Below are positions 45,048-53,183 of a stretch of 64,000 nt of DNA, piece after piece (position 1 is the first letter of the stretch; each line of letters opens with the position of its first letter). The DNA lies in assembly GCF_002238045.1 (NCBI RefSeq), contig NZ_NBYO01000001.1:1490161-1554160 (forward strand). The letters are read 5' to 3'. The notes beneath the pieces are model-generated. The model searched no databases. It was not told where the DNA came from and was given only the letters and a program-made list of their open reading frames with translations. The DNA comes from Notoacmeibacter marinus. GTDB lineage: Bacteria; Pseudomonadota; Alphaproteobacteria; Rhizobiales; Rhizobiaceae. The translations under genes and the position numbers were made by a program.

Positions 45048-45803
45048 GCCGATTTCTTTGCCCCGTTGTCCATGGCCGTCTGTCCAGATCGGTCGCCAGA
45101 ATGGCGGCCTCCGGCGGCTCCACGCGGCGGTCCAGGATAGGCTGGTCCTTGCGTTTGAATGGCCAGACGAGAAGCACACCGGTGACGATGCCACCGAGAT
45201 GGGCGGCCCAGGAGACCTGATCTTCGGGCAGTGCGACAAACATGACGATTTGCATCGCAACCCAAGCTCCGAGAAGCCACTGCGCGCGCAGGCGCAGGGG
45301 GATCTTGGCGAAGACCAGCGCCCATATCTTCACCCTCGGATGGAGGATCAGATAGGCGGCGACGACGCCGGCAACGGCGCCGGACGCGCCGATCAGCGGC
45401 GCGGGCGAGCCCGGCAGCAGCAGGCCGTGGGCCATCGCCGCGCCGATGGCGCACAGGCAGTAGAAGGCCAGGAAGCGCAGATGGCCCATCGCGTCTTCGA
45501 CATTGTCGCCGAAGACCCAGAGGAACAGCATATTGCCGCCGAGATGGAAGATGTCGCCATGCATAAAGGCATGGGTGAGATAGTGCTGGTTTCGCCAACG
45601 ATTCCGAGGCCGGCGGGGTCGGGCAGAATGTCCTGAATATAGGCCGGCGTGAAGCCGAACGTCGTGGCGTAGGCTGCCAGAACCCGCTCGCCCATTGTGC
45701 CCGTGACGAGCCAGACTGCCACATTGGCGGCAATCAGACAGAGCGTCACATATTGGCGCTTGATGTAGATGAGGTCATTGGCGTCGTGAATCGAAATGAA
45801 TAT
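45043..45803 (-). pseudogene. Rhomboid-family intramembrane protease, start lost and frameshifted
   Basis: Two frames together encode one rhomboid. The upstream frame reads IFISIHDANDLIYIKRQYVT, the usual N-terminus, but its first codon is ATA where ATG is expected, and no nearby start codon serves it. After YIQDILPDPAGLGIVGETST homology jumps to the next frame: NQHYLTHAFMHGDIFHLGGN, WVFGDNVEDAMG, the catalytic GASGAVAG serine and SWAAHLGG histidine. The junction (about 45586-45610) needs one extra base. An intact enzyme would have about 250 residues and six membrane helices. It lies 28 bases after the adenosyltransferase stop. A downstream start at MHGDIF would miss the first helix. Confidence 0.8.
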
Positions 45804-45831
45804 CGATACGACCCCAGTCGGATTATGGACG

Positions 45832-46413
45832 CTAGCGGCTCGCGCCCGGCACCCAGAGCACATCGTCGCGACCGTCGCCATTGCAGATGCGGGCGGCGAC
45901 GAAGAGAAAATCCGACAGCCGGTTCAGATAGCGGATCGCCTCGTCGCCAATGGCCTCGCCCGCCTCGTCACGCGCTTCGACAGTCAGGCGCTCGGCCCGG
46001 CGGACGACGGTTCGGGCCAGATGCAGCATGGTGGCCGCCGGCGAGCCCGCCGGCAGGATGAAACTTTTCAACGGTTCGAGTCGCTCGTTGAATTCGTCGA
46101 TGTCGCGTTCCAACCGTTCCACTTGGCTGGCGACGATCCGGAGCGGCTCATAGCCAAGATCTTCATCGGTCGGCGGCGTGGAAAGATCGGCGCCGAGATC
46201 GAAGAGATCGTTCTGGATGCGGGCCAGAACCCGGTCGATGTCGGCCGCGCCGTCCGCCGTATGCAGCCGGGCCAGACCGATCGTGGCATTGGCTTCGTCG
46301 ACGGTGCCATAGGCTTCGACGCGGGCATCGTATTTCTTGCGGCGATCGCCGGAGCCGAGTCCGGTCGTGCCGTCATCGCCGGTCTTGGTATAGATCTTGT
46401 TCAATCGGACCAT
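45832..46413 (-). CDS. Cob(I)alamin adenosyltransferase, PduO type
   Basis: A 193-residue enzyme that adenosylates cobalamin to the active coenzyme. Start MVRLNKIYTKTGDDGTTGLG, with the ATP-loop TKTGDDGTTGL; then VEAYGTVDEANATIG, FILPAGS and the C-terminal ARTVVRRAERLTV and RYLNRLSDFLFVAAR, which are PduO family marks. It fits with cobS-cobT earlier in the window as part of B12 metabolism, although it is far from them. Confidence 0.93.
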   Translation of the reverse strand: MVRLNKIYTKTGDDGTTGLGSGDRRKKYDARVEAYGTVDEANATIGLARLHTADGAADIDRVLARIQNDLFDLGADLSTPPTDEDLGYEPLRIVASQVERLERDIDEFNERLEPLKSFILPAGSPAATMLHLARTVVRRAERLTVEARDEAGEAIGDEAIRYLNRLSDFLFVAARICNGDGRDDVLWVPGASR

Positions 46414-46437
46414 GGTCAGCCTTTTTTCGCGGTTCGA

Positions 46438-46632
46438 TCAGGCCGGGCGGGCGAAGTAGAGCGCGCCGACAATCAATATGACGGCGATGAATTGCAGGAA
46501 GACCCGCATCTGCATCAGCTTCTGGCTTTTGTTGCTGTCCCCGGCGCGCATCATGTTCCAGAGGCCGCGCAACAGCACGATCCCCACGGCAAACATGGCA
46601 ACGATAGCGGCAATCTGGAAAACGGTGGCCAT
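46438..46632 (-). CDS. HIG1-domain (twin transmembrane) small membrane protein
   Basis: A 64-residue protein with two membrane helices (about residues 6-23 and 44-61) and a loop GLWNMMRAGDSNKSQKLMQMRVFLQF that fits the HIG_1_N (hypoxia-induced) family. In eukaryotes HIG1 proteins help assemble respiratory complexes; the bacterial role is unknown. ATG at 46632 has AGGGA 7 bases upstream, but that site is in a long hairpin. It is followed by the adenosyltransferase gene at a 24-base gap. Confidence 0.78.
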   Translation of the reverse strand: MATVFQIAAIVAMFAVGIVLLRGLWNMMRAGDSNKSQKLMQMRVFLQFIAVILIVGALYFARPA

Positions 46633-46634
46633 CG

Positions 46635-46682
46635 ATCTTTCCCTGTCCTGTGCGCATGCAATGTGGGACAAGAGGGAAAGAT
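46635..46682 (-). promoter_or_regulatory. Long inverted repeat covering the HIG1 gene ribosome binding site
   Basis: ATCTTTCCCT and AGGGAAAGAT are exact complements, 28 bases apart, with an inner GTCC/GGAC pairing separated by a small bulge. On the minus strand the second arm holds the Shine-Dalgarno and ends 2 bases before the ATG. Confidence 0.6.
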
Positions 46683-46809
46683 GTCATCCCCGTGCCGCCA
46701 AATCGGCGAGTGCTACCGCCATTTTTCCGGCAGCGCGCATTCCGATCGTGCTGGTTTCGCGTCGCACCGTTCCATATGAGTATGACATGATCGACGAGGG
46801 AACATATCC

Positions 46810-47688
46810 ATGTGGCACACCGTCCGCGTTATAGCCTGGGACGCGCTCAGCCACTTCAACAATGACGATGGCTGGGCGTTTGCGAGCCATGTGGCGCTCT
46901 CCACGCTGATGGCGATTTTCCCGTTCCTGATCTTCGCCGCCTCGCTGGCCGGCTTTCTCGGCGCCGATTATTTCGCCCAATATGCCGTTCCGCTGCTGTT
47001 CGAAACCTGGCCGAACACCATCGCCGAGCCGGTGACGCGTGAGGTCCAGGCGGTGTTGTCCGGCGAGCGAGGCGACCTTTTGACGATCGGCGTGCTGCTG
47101 GCGCTGTTCTTCGCCTCCAACGGGGTGGAAGCCCTGCGGACTTCGCTTAACCGCGCCTATCGCCAGGTCGAAAGCCGCTCCTTCATTTCGCTGCGGCTGC
47201 AAAGTTTCGGCTTCGTCCTGCTGGCGACGATCTGCCTGACCATCGTCAGCCTGATGCTGGTGGCCGCGCCGATCATCCACTCCGTCCTTCTCAGCCGCGC
47301 GCCCGATCTGGTGCCGGAAGTGTTCGCGTTCGACGCGCTGCGGATCATCATCGCCATCATCGTTCTGCTGGTGGGGCTGGCGATCAGCCACATCTATCTT
47401 CCGGAAGGCAAGCGGCGCATCGTCGACATTCTGCCCGGCATGGCCCTGACCATTCTTTTCTGGGTCGTCGGATCGTGGGGCTTCGTCACCTATCTGGACA
47501 ATTTCGGTCGCTATTCGACGACCTATGCCGGCCTTGCCTCGATCATCGTGGCGCTGGTGTTTCTCTATATGGTCTCGGCGATCTTCATCATCGGAGGGGA
47601 ACTGAACGCCGCCATCATGCGCTTCCGGGCGCTGCACTCTGCCGGCGGTTTGCCGTTCCACCGGTCATCGCAACGGCAAGGGCGGTGA
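46810..47688 (+). CDS. YihY/BrkB family inner-membrane protein
   Basis: A 292-residue membrane protein with six segments of the YihY/virulence factor BrkB family. The start WDALSHFNNDDGWAFASHVALSTL, SNGVEALRTSLNRAYR and the C-terminal YSTTYAGLASIIVALVFLYM are typical. The function is unknown; older 'ribonuclease BN' names are errors. Its last 74 bases overlap the convergent transporter gene. Confidence 0.9.
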   Translation: MWHTVRVIAWDALSHFNNDDGWAFASHVALSTLMAIFPFLIFAASLAGFLGADYFAQYAVPLLFETWPNTIAEPVTREVQAVLSGERGDLLTIGVLLALFFASNGVEALRTSLNRAYRQVESRSFISLRLQSFGFVLLATICLTIVSLMLVAAPIIHSVLLSRAPDLVPEVFAFDALRIIIAIIVLLVGLAISHIYLPEGKRRIVDILPGMALTILFWVVGSWGFVTYLDNFGRYSTTYAGLASIIVALVFLYMVSAIFIIGGELNAAIMRFRALHSAGGLPFHRSSQRQGR

Positions 47689-48514
47689 TTACCATGCCGA
47701 CGATCTGAACGGGCGAGAGCGGTTCGCCGAACAGGATGAAGGCGAACATCGCGGTGCAGGCCGGCACCAGATAGAAAAGCGCGGCGACCCGGCTAACGGC
47801 GCCTTTCTCGATCAGCCACATCAGCAACAGGATTGTGCCGACGGACAGCACCAGCACCAACCAGGCCATGGACAGGACGAGCGGCGTGGTGAGCGTAAAC
47901 GTCTGCGTCTCGGTCAGAAGAGCGACCGGCAGTGTCAGAAGGCCCGCTCCGATGAACTGCCAGACGGTTCCCGCCACCGGATCGGCGCCCTTTAAGCGGC
48001 CCTTCTGCAAAACGGTGCCCGCGCTCATGCCGAGGACGGCCAGAAAGCTTGCGCCGACCGTCCAACCCGTCACACCTGAAGCCGTCAGGCCGATGCGCGG
48101 CCCCAGCACCATGGTGACGCCGACAAGACCGACAACCAACCCCATCCAGTGACGCGGCGTCATGGTTTCGCCGATCGTCCCGGCCGCGATGAAGGCGGTG
48201 AGAAGCGGTTGAAGTCCAACGATAAGCGCCGAGAGACCGGCCGGCATGCCATTGTCGATCGCCCAGAACACCATGCCGAGGTAAACGCCATGCAAAAGCA
48301 TGCCGACGATCATGGCGTCGCGCCGCTGGGGCCAGGACAGGCGCGGCGCCTTCAGAAACGCGGCGATGACGCCGAGCGCCAGAATGGAAAGGACATACCG
48401 GATCGTCAGAAAGCTGAACGGCTCGGCATAGGGCATGGCGTATCGCGCACTGACGAAACCGGTCGACCAGAGCAGGACAAACACAACCGGAACGATTGCC
48501 GCACTAAACCGCAT
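47615..48514 (-). CDS. EamA/DMT-superfamily transporter
   Basis: A 299-residue transporter-like protein with about ten membrane segments in two EamA repeats: VPVVFVLLWSTGFVSARYAMPYAEPFSFLTIR at the start and GASFLAVLGMSAGTVLQKG opening the second repeat. The substrate is unknown. The ATG at 48514 (MRFSAAIV) is used. A longer frame upstream has no family match. The C-terminal overlap with YihY lies past the last membrane helix. Confidence 0.88.
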   Translation of the reverse strand: MRFSAAIVPVVFVLLWSTGFVSARYAMPYAEPFSFLTIRYVLSILALGVIAAFLKAPRLSWPQRRDAMIVGMLLHGVYLGMVFWAIDNGMPAGLSALIVGLQPLLTAFIAAGTIGETMTPRHWMGLVVGLVGVTMVLGPRIGLTASGVTGWTVGASFLAVLGMSAGTVLQKGRLKGADPVAGTVWQFIGAGLLTLPVALLTETQTFTLTTPLVLSMAWLVLVLSVGTILLLMWLIEKGAVSRVAALFYLVPACTAMFAFILFGEPLSPVQIVGMVITALAVAMTGGTANRRQSAAPGSA

Positions 48515-48621
48515 GATCACCGATCCATCGCATTGCGATCTTCTTTTTAAGCAAACGGCAATACGCCAAGATCTATATTTCCTGCTTCCGTGGTCCGTTT
48601 GAATCATCAGGAGACGCATCG

Positions 48622-48918
48622 ATGCCATCAATCGATATGCCGACGATTATCATCGGATCGACAATTATTGCGTGTATCCTTCTGGTCTCCGGCTTCGCTC
48701 TAAACAATATGTTGGACGAGGACGGCTACGGCCCCTTCGGCAACACCGCCATTCTCATGCTCGGCTTTTTCGGCGTTCTCAAAGCTCTGCCGGAACTCGG
48801 CTATCGCGTCTATACTCTTCCTTCCGTGATCTTCATCGGTTTCGGCGGTGCGTTCGGCCTGATTATGCTGATGGTTATTCTGAAAGCAGCGCTCAGCCGG
48901 ATGTTTCCGGAAGGCTGA
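48622..48918 (+). CDS. Small integral membrane protein of unknown function
   Basis: A 98-residue protein with about three hydrophobic segments (residues 8-27, 42-55, 69-88) and a short acidic loop, NMLDEDGYGPFGN. No domain is recognised. RBS CAGGAG lies about 9 bases before the ATG. The 3' end overlaps the convergent GluQRS gene by 26 bases. It is likely real because the frame is intact and the membrane pattern regular, but no homologue comes to mind. Confidence 0.7.
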   Translation: MPSIDMPTIIIGSTIIACILLVSGFALNNMLDEDGYGPFGNTAILMLGFFGVLKALPELGYRVYTLPSVIFIGFGGAFGLIMLMVILKAALSRMFPEG

Positions 48919-49828
48919 ATCCCGCGACCGGTTCGTCGACCGACAGAGACAGCGCTCTTGTTTCGGCGGCGCTCGATCCGGCTATCCTCCGCGCTGAAAG
49001 AGCGGCGCTCCCCGAGCTCTTCGACAGCTTTCGTCCATTCTCATCAAGAATCAGCGCATGGTGGTGATAGGTGGGTTCGGGTAAATCGAGCAAAGATTGC
49101 AAAACGCGGTGGACCGCCGTCGCCGTGTAAAGATCGCGCCCGCGAATGACATGGCTGACCGCCTGGTAGGCATCGTCCATGACCACTGCCAGATGATAGC
49201 TCGTCGGCGTATCCTTTCTGGCAAGCACGACATCGCCCCATTGCCGAGGGTCGAACCGCGCTTCGTCAGGCTCCTGGAGTGGTGCTGCGCTCTCACGCCA
49301 TGATATTTCGGTCCGACCGAGCCTTTCGAGCGCCGCGTTCATATCGAGCCGCCAGGCATAGGCGCGGCCCTTCGCCATTAATTTGCGGCAATCCTCTTCG
49401 CTCCGGGATTTCTCGGATGCCGGCGGGTGGGGCGCGCCGTCGGGGTCGCGCGGCCATGGCGTGCCGGCGGCATCGGCTTCAGCGACCATCTGGCGCAGTT
49501 CGCCACGCGTCATGAAGGAAGTATAGGCCAGTCCCATTCCACGCAGCCGCTCCAGACCCTGGCCGTAAAAGGCAAAATGCTCGGACTGACGGCGGAGGGG
49601 TCCTTCGAATCGAATGTTCAGCCAGTCGAGATCGTTCTTGATTTGTCGTTCCAGTTCCGGCGTGCAGCGGGCGCGATCGATATCCTCCATCCGCAAGAGC
49701 AAGCGACCGCCGCTGCGCCTTGCCGCTTCGTCATTCAGGATCGCCGAGCGGGCATGGCCCAAATGCAGCGCGCCATTGGGCGAGGGAGCGAAGCGAAAAA
49801 CGGGTTTGTCTGCGAACGCATTCATCAT
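48893..49828 (-). CDS. gluQ: Glutamyl-Q tRNA(Asp) synthetase (GluQRS)
   Basis: A 311-residue truncated glutamyl-tRNA synthetase relative, with no anticodon-binding domain, that attaches glutamate to queuosine at the wobble base of tRNA-Asp. The HIGH motif is HLGH in RFAPSPNGALHLGHARS and the KMSKS motif is KLSKS. The length fits the family. ATG at 49828, or 49825 by doubling (MM). Divergent from alkA. Confidence 0.92.
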   Translation of the reverse strand: MMNAFADKPVFRFAPSPNGALHLGHARSAILNDEAARRSGGRLLLRMEDIDRARCTPELERQIKNDLDWLNIRFEGPLRRQSEHFAFYGQGLERLRGMGLAYTSFMTRGELRQMVAEADAAGTPWPRDPDGAPHPPASEKSRSEEDCRKLMAKGRAYAWRLDMNAALERLGRTEISWRESAAPLQEPDEARFDPRQWGDVVLARKDTPTSYHLAVVMDDAYQAVSHVIRGRDLYTATAVHRVLQSLLDLPEPTYHHHALILDENGRKLSKSSGSAALSARRIAGSSAAETRALSLSVDEPVAGFSLPETSG

Positions 49829-49888
49829 AGGCTTTGCTAAGCTGCGGCAACTGGTTTTCCAAGCGGCAAACCGAAGAGGCGAGATACG

Positions 49889-50524
49889 GTGATTCTTGAT
49901 AGCGAAGCGGCGATCGCGCAATCGTTGGACGCGCTGCTGCAACGCGATCCGGCCCTCGTTCCGCTTGCCGAAGCGGCTGGTCCTCTGCCCGCGCGATCCA
50001 TGGCCGGCGGCTATGCCGGTCTGGCGGCGGTAATCGTGGCGCAGCAGGTTTCCAAAGCCGCCGCCGATACGATCTTCGGGCGGCTGAAGGCGGCGGTCGA
50101 TCCGCTGAGCGGGCCGGCGCTGCTGGCCGCATCCGAAGAGACCTTGCGCGGCGCAGGGCTCTCTCGCCCGAAAATCCGTACCCTTAGAGCCGTTGCGGAG
50201 GCCGAGAGCGGCGGCCTTGCCTTCGACCGTGTGCTGGCGCTGCCGGCGGAAGAGGCGATCGCCGCGCTGACCCCCATTACCGGGATAGGGCGCTGGACGG
50301 CCGAATGCTGGCTTCTGTTCGCTGCCGGCCATCCGGATATCTTTCCCGCCCGCGATCTCGCTCTGCAGGCGGCGGCCCACGAAGCGCTCGGGCTGGACGC
50401 GCGGCCGAACGAGAAAACCCTTGTCGATCTGGCCACAAGATGGGCGCCCAACCGCAGCGTGGCTGCGCGTCTGCTGTGGGCCTGGTATGGTGTGCGCAAA
50501 GCCGGAGGAGGCGCACCCGTTTGA
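49889..50524 (+). CDS. DNA-3-methyladenine glycosylase II (AlkA-type)
   Basis: A 211-residue HhH-GPD base-excision glycosylase that removes alkylated purines. The helix-hairpin-helix is LTPITGIGRWTAECWLLF, and the catalytic Asp lies in FPARDLALQ. The start codon is GTG. It lacks the long N-terminal domain of E. coli AlkA, like many short relatives. Divergent from gluQ with about 60 bases between. Confidence 0.9.
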   Translation: MILDSEAAIAQSLDALLQRDPALVPLAEAAGPLPARSMAGGYAGLAAVIVAQQVSKAAADTIFGRLKAAVDPLSGPALLAASEETLRGAGLSRPKIRTLRAVAEAESGGLAFDRVLALPAEEAIAALTPITGIGRWTAECWLLFAAGHPDIFPARDLALQAAAHEALGLDARPNEKTLVDLATRWAPNRSVAARLLWAWYGVRKAGGGAPV

Positions 50525-50651
50525 CGTTCCATTGTTATAAAATTGTTGCGCGGCCTGTGTATCGGCAGTGGAGAAAGCGGTGGATAAACAGGGATGGAGC
50601 CGTGCTGAAACGTCTTCACAATGGCGGATTTAGGCGCTTAACTGCTTCCGG

Positions 50652-50664
50652 ACATCAATGATGT
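50652..50664. repeat. Perfect 13-bp palindrome ahead of the HNH endonuclease gene
   Basis: ACATCA-A-TGATGT lies 57-69 bases before the GTG start of the HNH gene. A second inverted repeat (TTTCGGT / ACCGAAA, 50670-50701) follows with its second arm adjoining the ribosome binding site. Either could be an operator, or chance. Confidence 0.4.
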
Positions 50665-50720
50665 TCGCCTTTCGGTCCCTGTTTTGCTTTCGGAACCGAA
50701 AATGAAAGGAGCCGCCTGTC

Positions 50721-51278
50721 GTGACGGTGCATGTGCGTCCTGAAGCGCTTCCCGCGCTCGTCCTCAATGCCGATTACCGGCCCTTGAGCTACTATCCCCT
50801 GTCGATCTGGTCCTGGCAGGATGCCATCAAGGCTGTGTTTCTCGATCGTGTGTCCATCCTCGCCGAATACGATCACAGCGTTTCGTCGCCTTCACGGTCG
50901 ATGAAGCTGCCGAGCGTGGTTTGCCTGAAGAGCTACGTGAAACCAGCAACCTGGCCGGCCTTCACCCGGTTCAACCTGTTTCTGCGCGACCGCTTCGAAT
51001 GCCAATATTGCGGCAGTCTGCACGATCTGACCTTCGATCATGTGGTGCCGCGCCGCTGTGGCGGACAGACGACGTGGGAGAATGTGGTCGCGGCCTGCTC
51101 GCCCTGCAATCTTAAGAAGGGCGGGCTGATGCCCGACCATGCCCGGATGTGGCCGCGTCAGACGCCATTCCAGCCGACGACGCATCAACTGCATGAACGT
51201 GGCCGGGCCTTCCCGCCGAACTACCTGCACGAAAGCTGGCTCGATTATCTCTACTGGGACACCGAACTGGAGCCCTGA
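50721..51278 (+). CDS. HNH endonuclease
   Basis: A 185-residue protein with an HNH nuclease fold at the C-terminal half. Zinc-type cysteines lie in FECQYCG and CSPCNLKK, and the HNH core is LTFDHVVPRRCGGQTTWENVV. Stand-alone HNH proteins of this shape are common housekeeping genes in alphaproteobacteria and their substrate is unknown. GTG start with AAAGGAG upstream. No restriction partner or phage gene is nearby. Confidence 0.86.
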   Translation: MTVHVRPEALPALVLNADYRPLSYYPLSIWSWQDAIKAVFLDRVSILAEYDHSVSSPSRSMKLPSVVCLKSYVKPATWPAFTRFNLFLRDRFECQYCGSLHDLTFDHVVPRRCGGQTTWENVVAACSPCNLKKGGLMPDHARMWPRQTPFQPTTHQLHERGRAFPPNYLHESWLDYLYWDTELEP

Positions 51279-51779
51279 TCAGGCTTTCGCGTCGGGCTGC
51301 CGGCGCAACGCGCCGTATAGGCACAAAAGAGCAAGCATCGCTGCGGCCAGGACGTTCCAGCCGGCAAAGGAAATGCCGAGAAAGCGGCCTGCTGCCTGGC
51401 CGCAGGAGGGCGGACGCTGGCTAAGCGAATCTAGCAGACTGCCGGCCTCGCTGACCGTGCTCGAAGCGCCGGCGCAATCGTCCGGCCCGGTCCACCAGGC
51501 CCATTCCACGCCGGCGTGATAGATGCCGAGCCCCATGGTCCAGATCATCAGAAGGACGCCAATGCCGAACAGCGCTTTGACGAGGCGGGGGCGCGTGCCG
51601 TGCGAAGCGGCGATGGCCGTGCCGATCATGAAGGGCACGCCGGCATAATAGGCGGTTCGCTGTTCCAGACACAGCATGCAGGGAATGTAGCCGCCAATGT
51701 GCTGGAAGCCGAGCGCGGTGCCGACGGCGAGCGCCATGCCGAACCCTATGAGGAGCGCCAGATTGCGGTTCGTTATCAT
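51279..51779 (-). CDS. Disulfide bond formation protein B family (DsbB)
   Basis: A 166-residue membrane protein that re-oxidises DsbA-type thiol oxidases by passing electrons to quinone. The first periplasmic Cys pair is IPCMLCLEQR (about residues 33-36). The second loop carries Cys in DDCAGAS and PPSCGQAAG, and four membrane segments are visible. It begins one base past the stop of the convergent HNH gene. Confidence 0.88.
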   Translation of the reverse strand: MITNRNLALLIGFGMALAVGTALGFQHIGGYIPCMLCLEQRTAYYAGVPFMIGTAIAASHGTRPRLVKALFGIGVLLMIWTMGLGIYHAGVEWAWWTGPDDCAGASSTVSEAGSLLDSLSQRPPSCGQAAGRFLGISFAGWNVLAAAMLALLCLYGALRRQPDAKA

Positions 51780-51788
51780 GGGGTCTTT

Positions 51789-52370
51789 CTAAACGAGATA
51801 TTTGATCGAAACAAAGCCGCCGACCAGCAGAATCATGAAGGCAAGGAAAAGCCAGTTCAGCCAGCGTTCGATGAAACGCTGAAGCGGTTCGCCATAGCGG
51901 CCGAGCAGCCAGGCGACCAAAAAGAAGCGGGCCGCGCGACCGATGATCGAAACGATCGTGAAGACAACGAAGTTCAGCCCGGTCGCGCCGGAGAAGATGG
52001 TCAACACCTTGTAGGGGAAGGGTGTGACGGCCGCGAAGAGAACGCCCCACCCGCCCCATTCATTGTAGAGGCCCTGGATCTTTTCGAAACTGTCGGCCTT
52101 GCCGTAGAATTGCAGGATGGGGTCGCCGATCAGATCCATGAACAGCGCACCGATCGCGTAGCCGAGAAAAGCGCCGAGCACGGACGCCACGGTGCAGATC
52201 AGCGCCAGTCGAACCCACCGATGACGCTGGGCCAGAACCATCGGGATCAGAAGTGCGTCCGGCGGGATCGGGAAGATGGAGCTTTCAGCAAAGCTGACGG
52301 CGGCGAGCGCCTTGTCGGCATGGCGCGTTCTGGCCAGGCCCATGGTCCAGTCGTAAAGGCGGCGGATCAT
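51789..52370 (-). CDS. YqaA family (SNARE-associated/DedA-like) membrane protein
   Basis: A 193-residue membrane protein of the DedA/VTT-like superfamily, YqaA group. The opening FAESSIFPIPPDALLIPMVLA and the re-entrant loop FAAVTPFPYKVLTIFSGATGLN are the family marks. The role is unknown; relatives act in lipid carrier recycling. Same strand as dsbB, with a 9-base gap. Confidence 0.87.
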   Translation of the reverse strand: MIRRLYDWTMGLARTRHADKALAAVSFAESSIFPIPPDALLIPMVLAQRHRWVRLALICTVASVLGAFLGYAIGALFMDLIGDPILQFYGKADSFEKIQGLYNEWGGWGVLFAAVTPFPYKVLTIFSGATGLNFVVFTIVSIIGRAARFFLVAWLLGRYGEPLQRFIERWLNWLFLAFMILLVGGFVSIKYLV

Positions 52371-52441
52371 CGGTTCATCCGTGGCGGCGTTCGGGGCCTC
52401 TGCCTATTTCGTGAAAGTGTCCCTGTCCAGCGGCAGGGCTG

Positions 52442-52469
52442 TTGACGAGCGGCATCGCGCTCATATAGT
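52442..52469 (+). promoter_or_regulatory. Promoter for tRNA-Leu
   Basis: TTGACG and TATAGT are 16 bases apart. The expected start of transcription is a few bases before the mature tRNA 5' end (52482). Confidence 0.65.
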
Positions 52470-52481
52470 TGCCGCCGCGTT

Positions 52482-52566
52482 GCCCCTTTGGCGGAATTGG
52501 TAGACGCGCCGGATTCAAAATCCGGTTCCTTCGGGAGTGCCGGTTCGATTCCGGCAGGGGGCACCA
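52482..52566 (+). tRNA. tRNA-Leu (anticodon CAA)
   Basis: An 85-base class II tRNA with a long variable arm. The 5' acceptor strand is GCCCCTT and the 3' strand AGGGGGC. The D-loop (GGTAGACGCGCC) and anticodon loop ATTCAAAAT give CAA, which reads UUG leucine codons. The T-loop GGTTCGATTCC is canonical. CCA is encoded. No integrase or attachment-site duplication is nearby. Confidence 0.95.
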
Positions 52567-52602
52567 TCTGCAATAGCCGATTCGGTTCGCATCCACCGCT
52601 TT

Positions 52603-53070
52603 TCAGAGCGGAACACCCGGTTCTTCCTTCAGGACTTTCAGAACGATCTCGCTGCGCACCTGCATGATTTGTGGATGCGGCAGGAGCCGCTCGTGCACGA
52701 AATCCGAAAACGAATCGAGATCCTCGGTCAGTACGAGCAGAATGTAATCGGCGTCGCCCGACACGGAGAAGGCGCTGCGCACCTCGCGGCAGCTTGCCAG
52801 CAACGCGTGAAAATCCGCTGCCTGATTCTCGCCATGGGCGGCCAGGCTGACCCGGATCACCGCGCGCAAGCCGAAGCCGAGCGCTCTGGCATCGAGCCGG
52901 GCCGTGTAACCGGCGATCAGACCTTCCGACTCCAAACGGGCCCGGCGACGGGAGCATTGGCTGGCGGACAGATGCACGATCTCCGCCAGTTCGGCATTGG
53001 TGCACGTCGAATCTTCTTGAAGCGCCTTGAGTATCGCATGATCGAAACGATCTTTGAGAATTTTGTGCAT
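52603..53070 (-). CDS. Lrp/AsnC family transcriptional regulator
   Basis: A 155-residue regulator with an N-terminal helix-turn-helix (LQEDSTCTNAELAEIVHLSASQCSRRRARL, about residues 18-47) and a C-terminal RAM/AsnC ligand-binding domain (about 65-150). ATG at 53070; 20 residues upstream are open but not family-like. It is divergent from hppD, so it probably controls tyrosine/phenylalanine breakdown. That is inference from position. Confidence 0.9.
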   Translation of the reverse strand: MHKILKDRFDHAILKALQEDSTCTNAELAEIVHLSASQCSRRRARLESEGLIAGYTARLDARALGFGLRAVIRVSLAAHGENQAADFHALLASCREVRSAFSVSGDADYILLVLTEDLDSFSDFVHERLLPHPQIMQVRSEIVLKVLKEEPGVPL

Positions 53071-53183
53071 CGATAACCATCCTCTCGCGTACGTCGTGCA
53101 AATTGGACTGGTTTTTCGATTATTTTGCAAGCCTTCTTCTCTGCCGTTCGGCTAGGCTCATGAAAAAACTGGGAGGATCGATC

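Noticed and set aside
50721-51278. Restriction or phage-defence nuclease
   Set aside because: No methylase, helicase or other defence gene is near, and the HNH type is a common single housekeeping gene.
52482-52566. Integration site of a mobile element at tRNA-Leu
   Set aside because: No integrase, no direct repeat of the tRNA 3' end nearby and ordinary genes on both sides.
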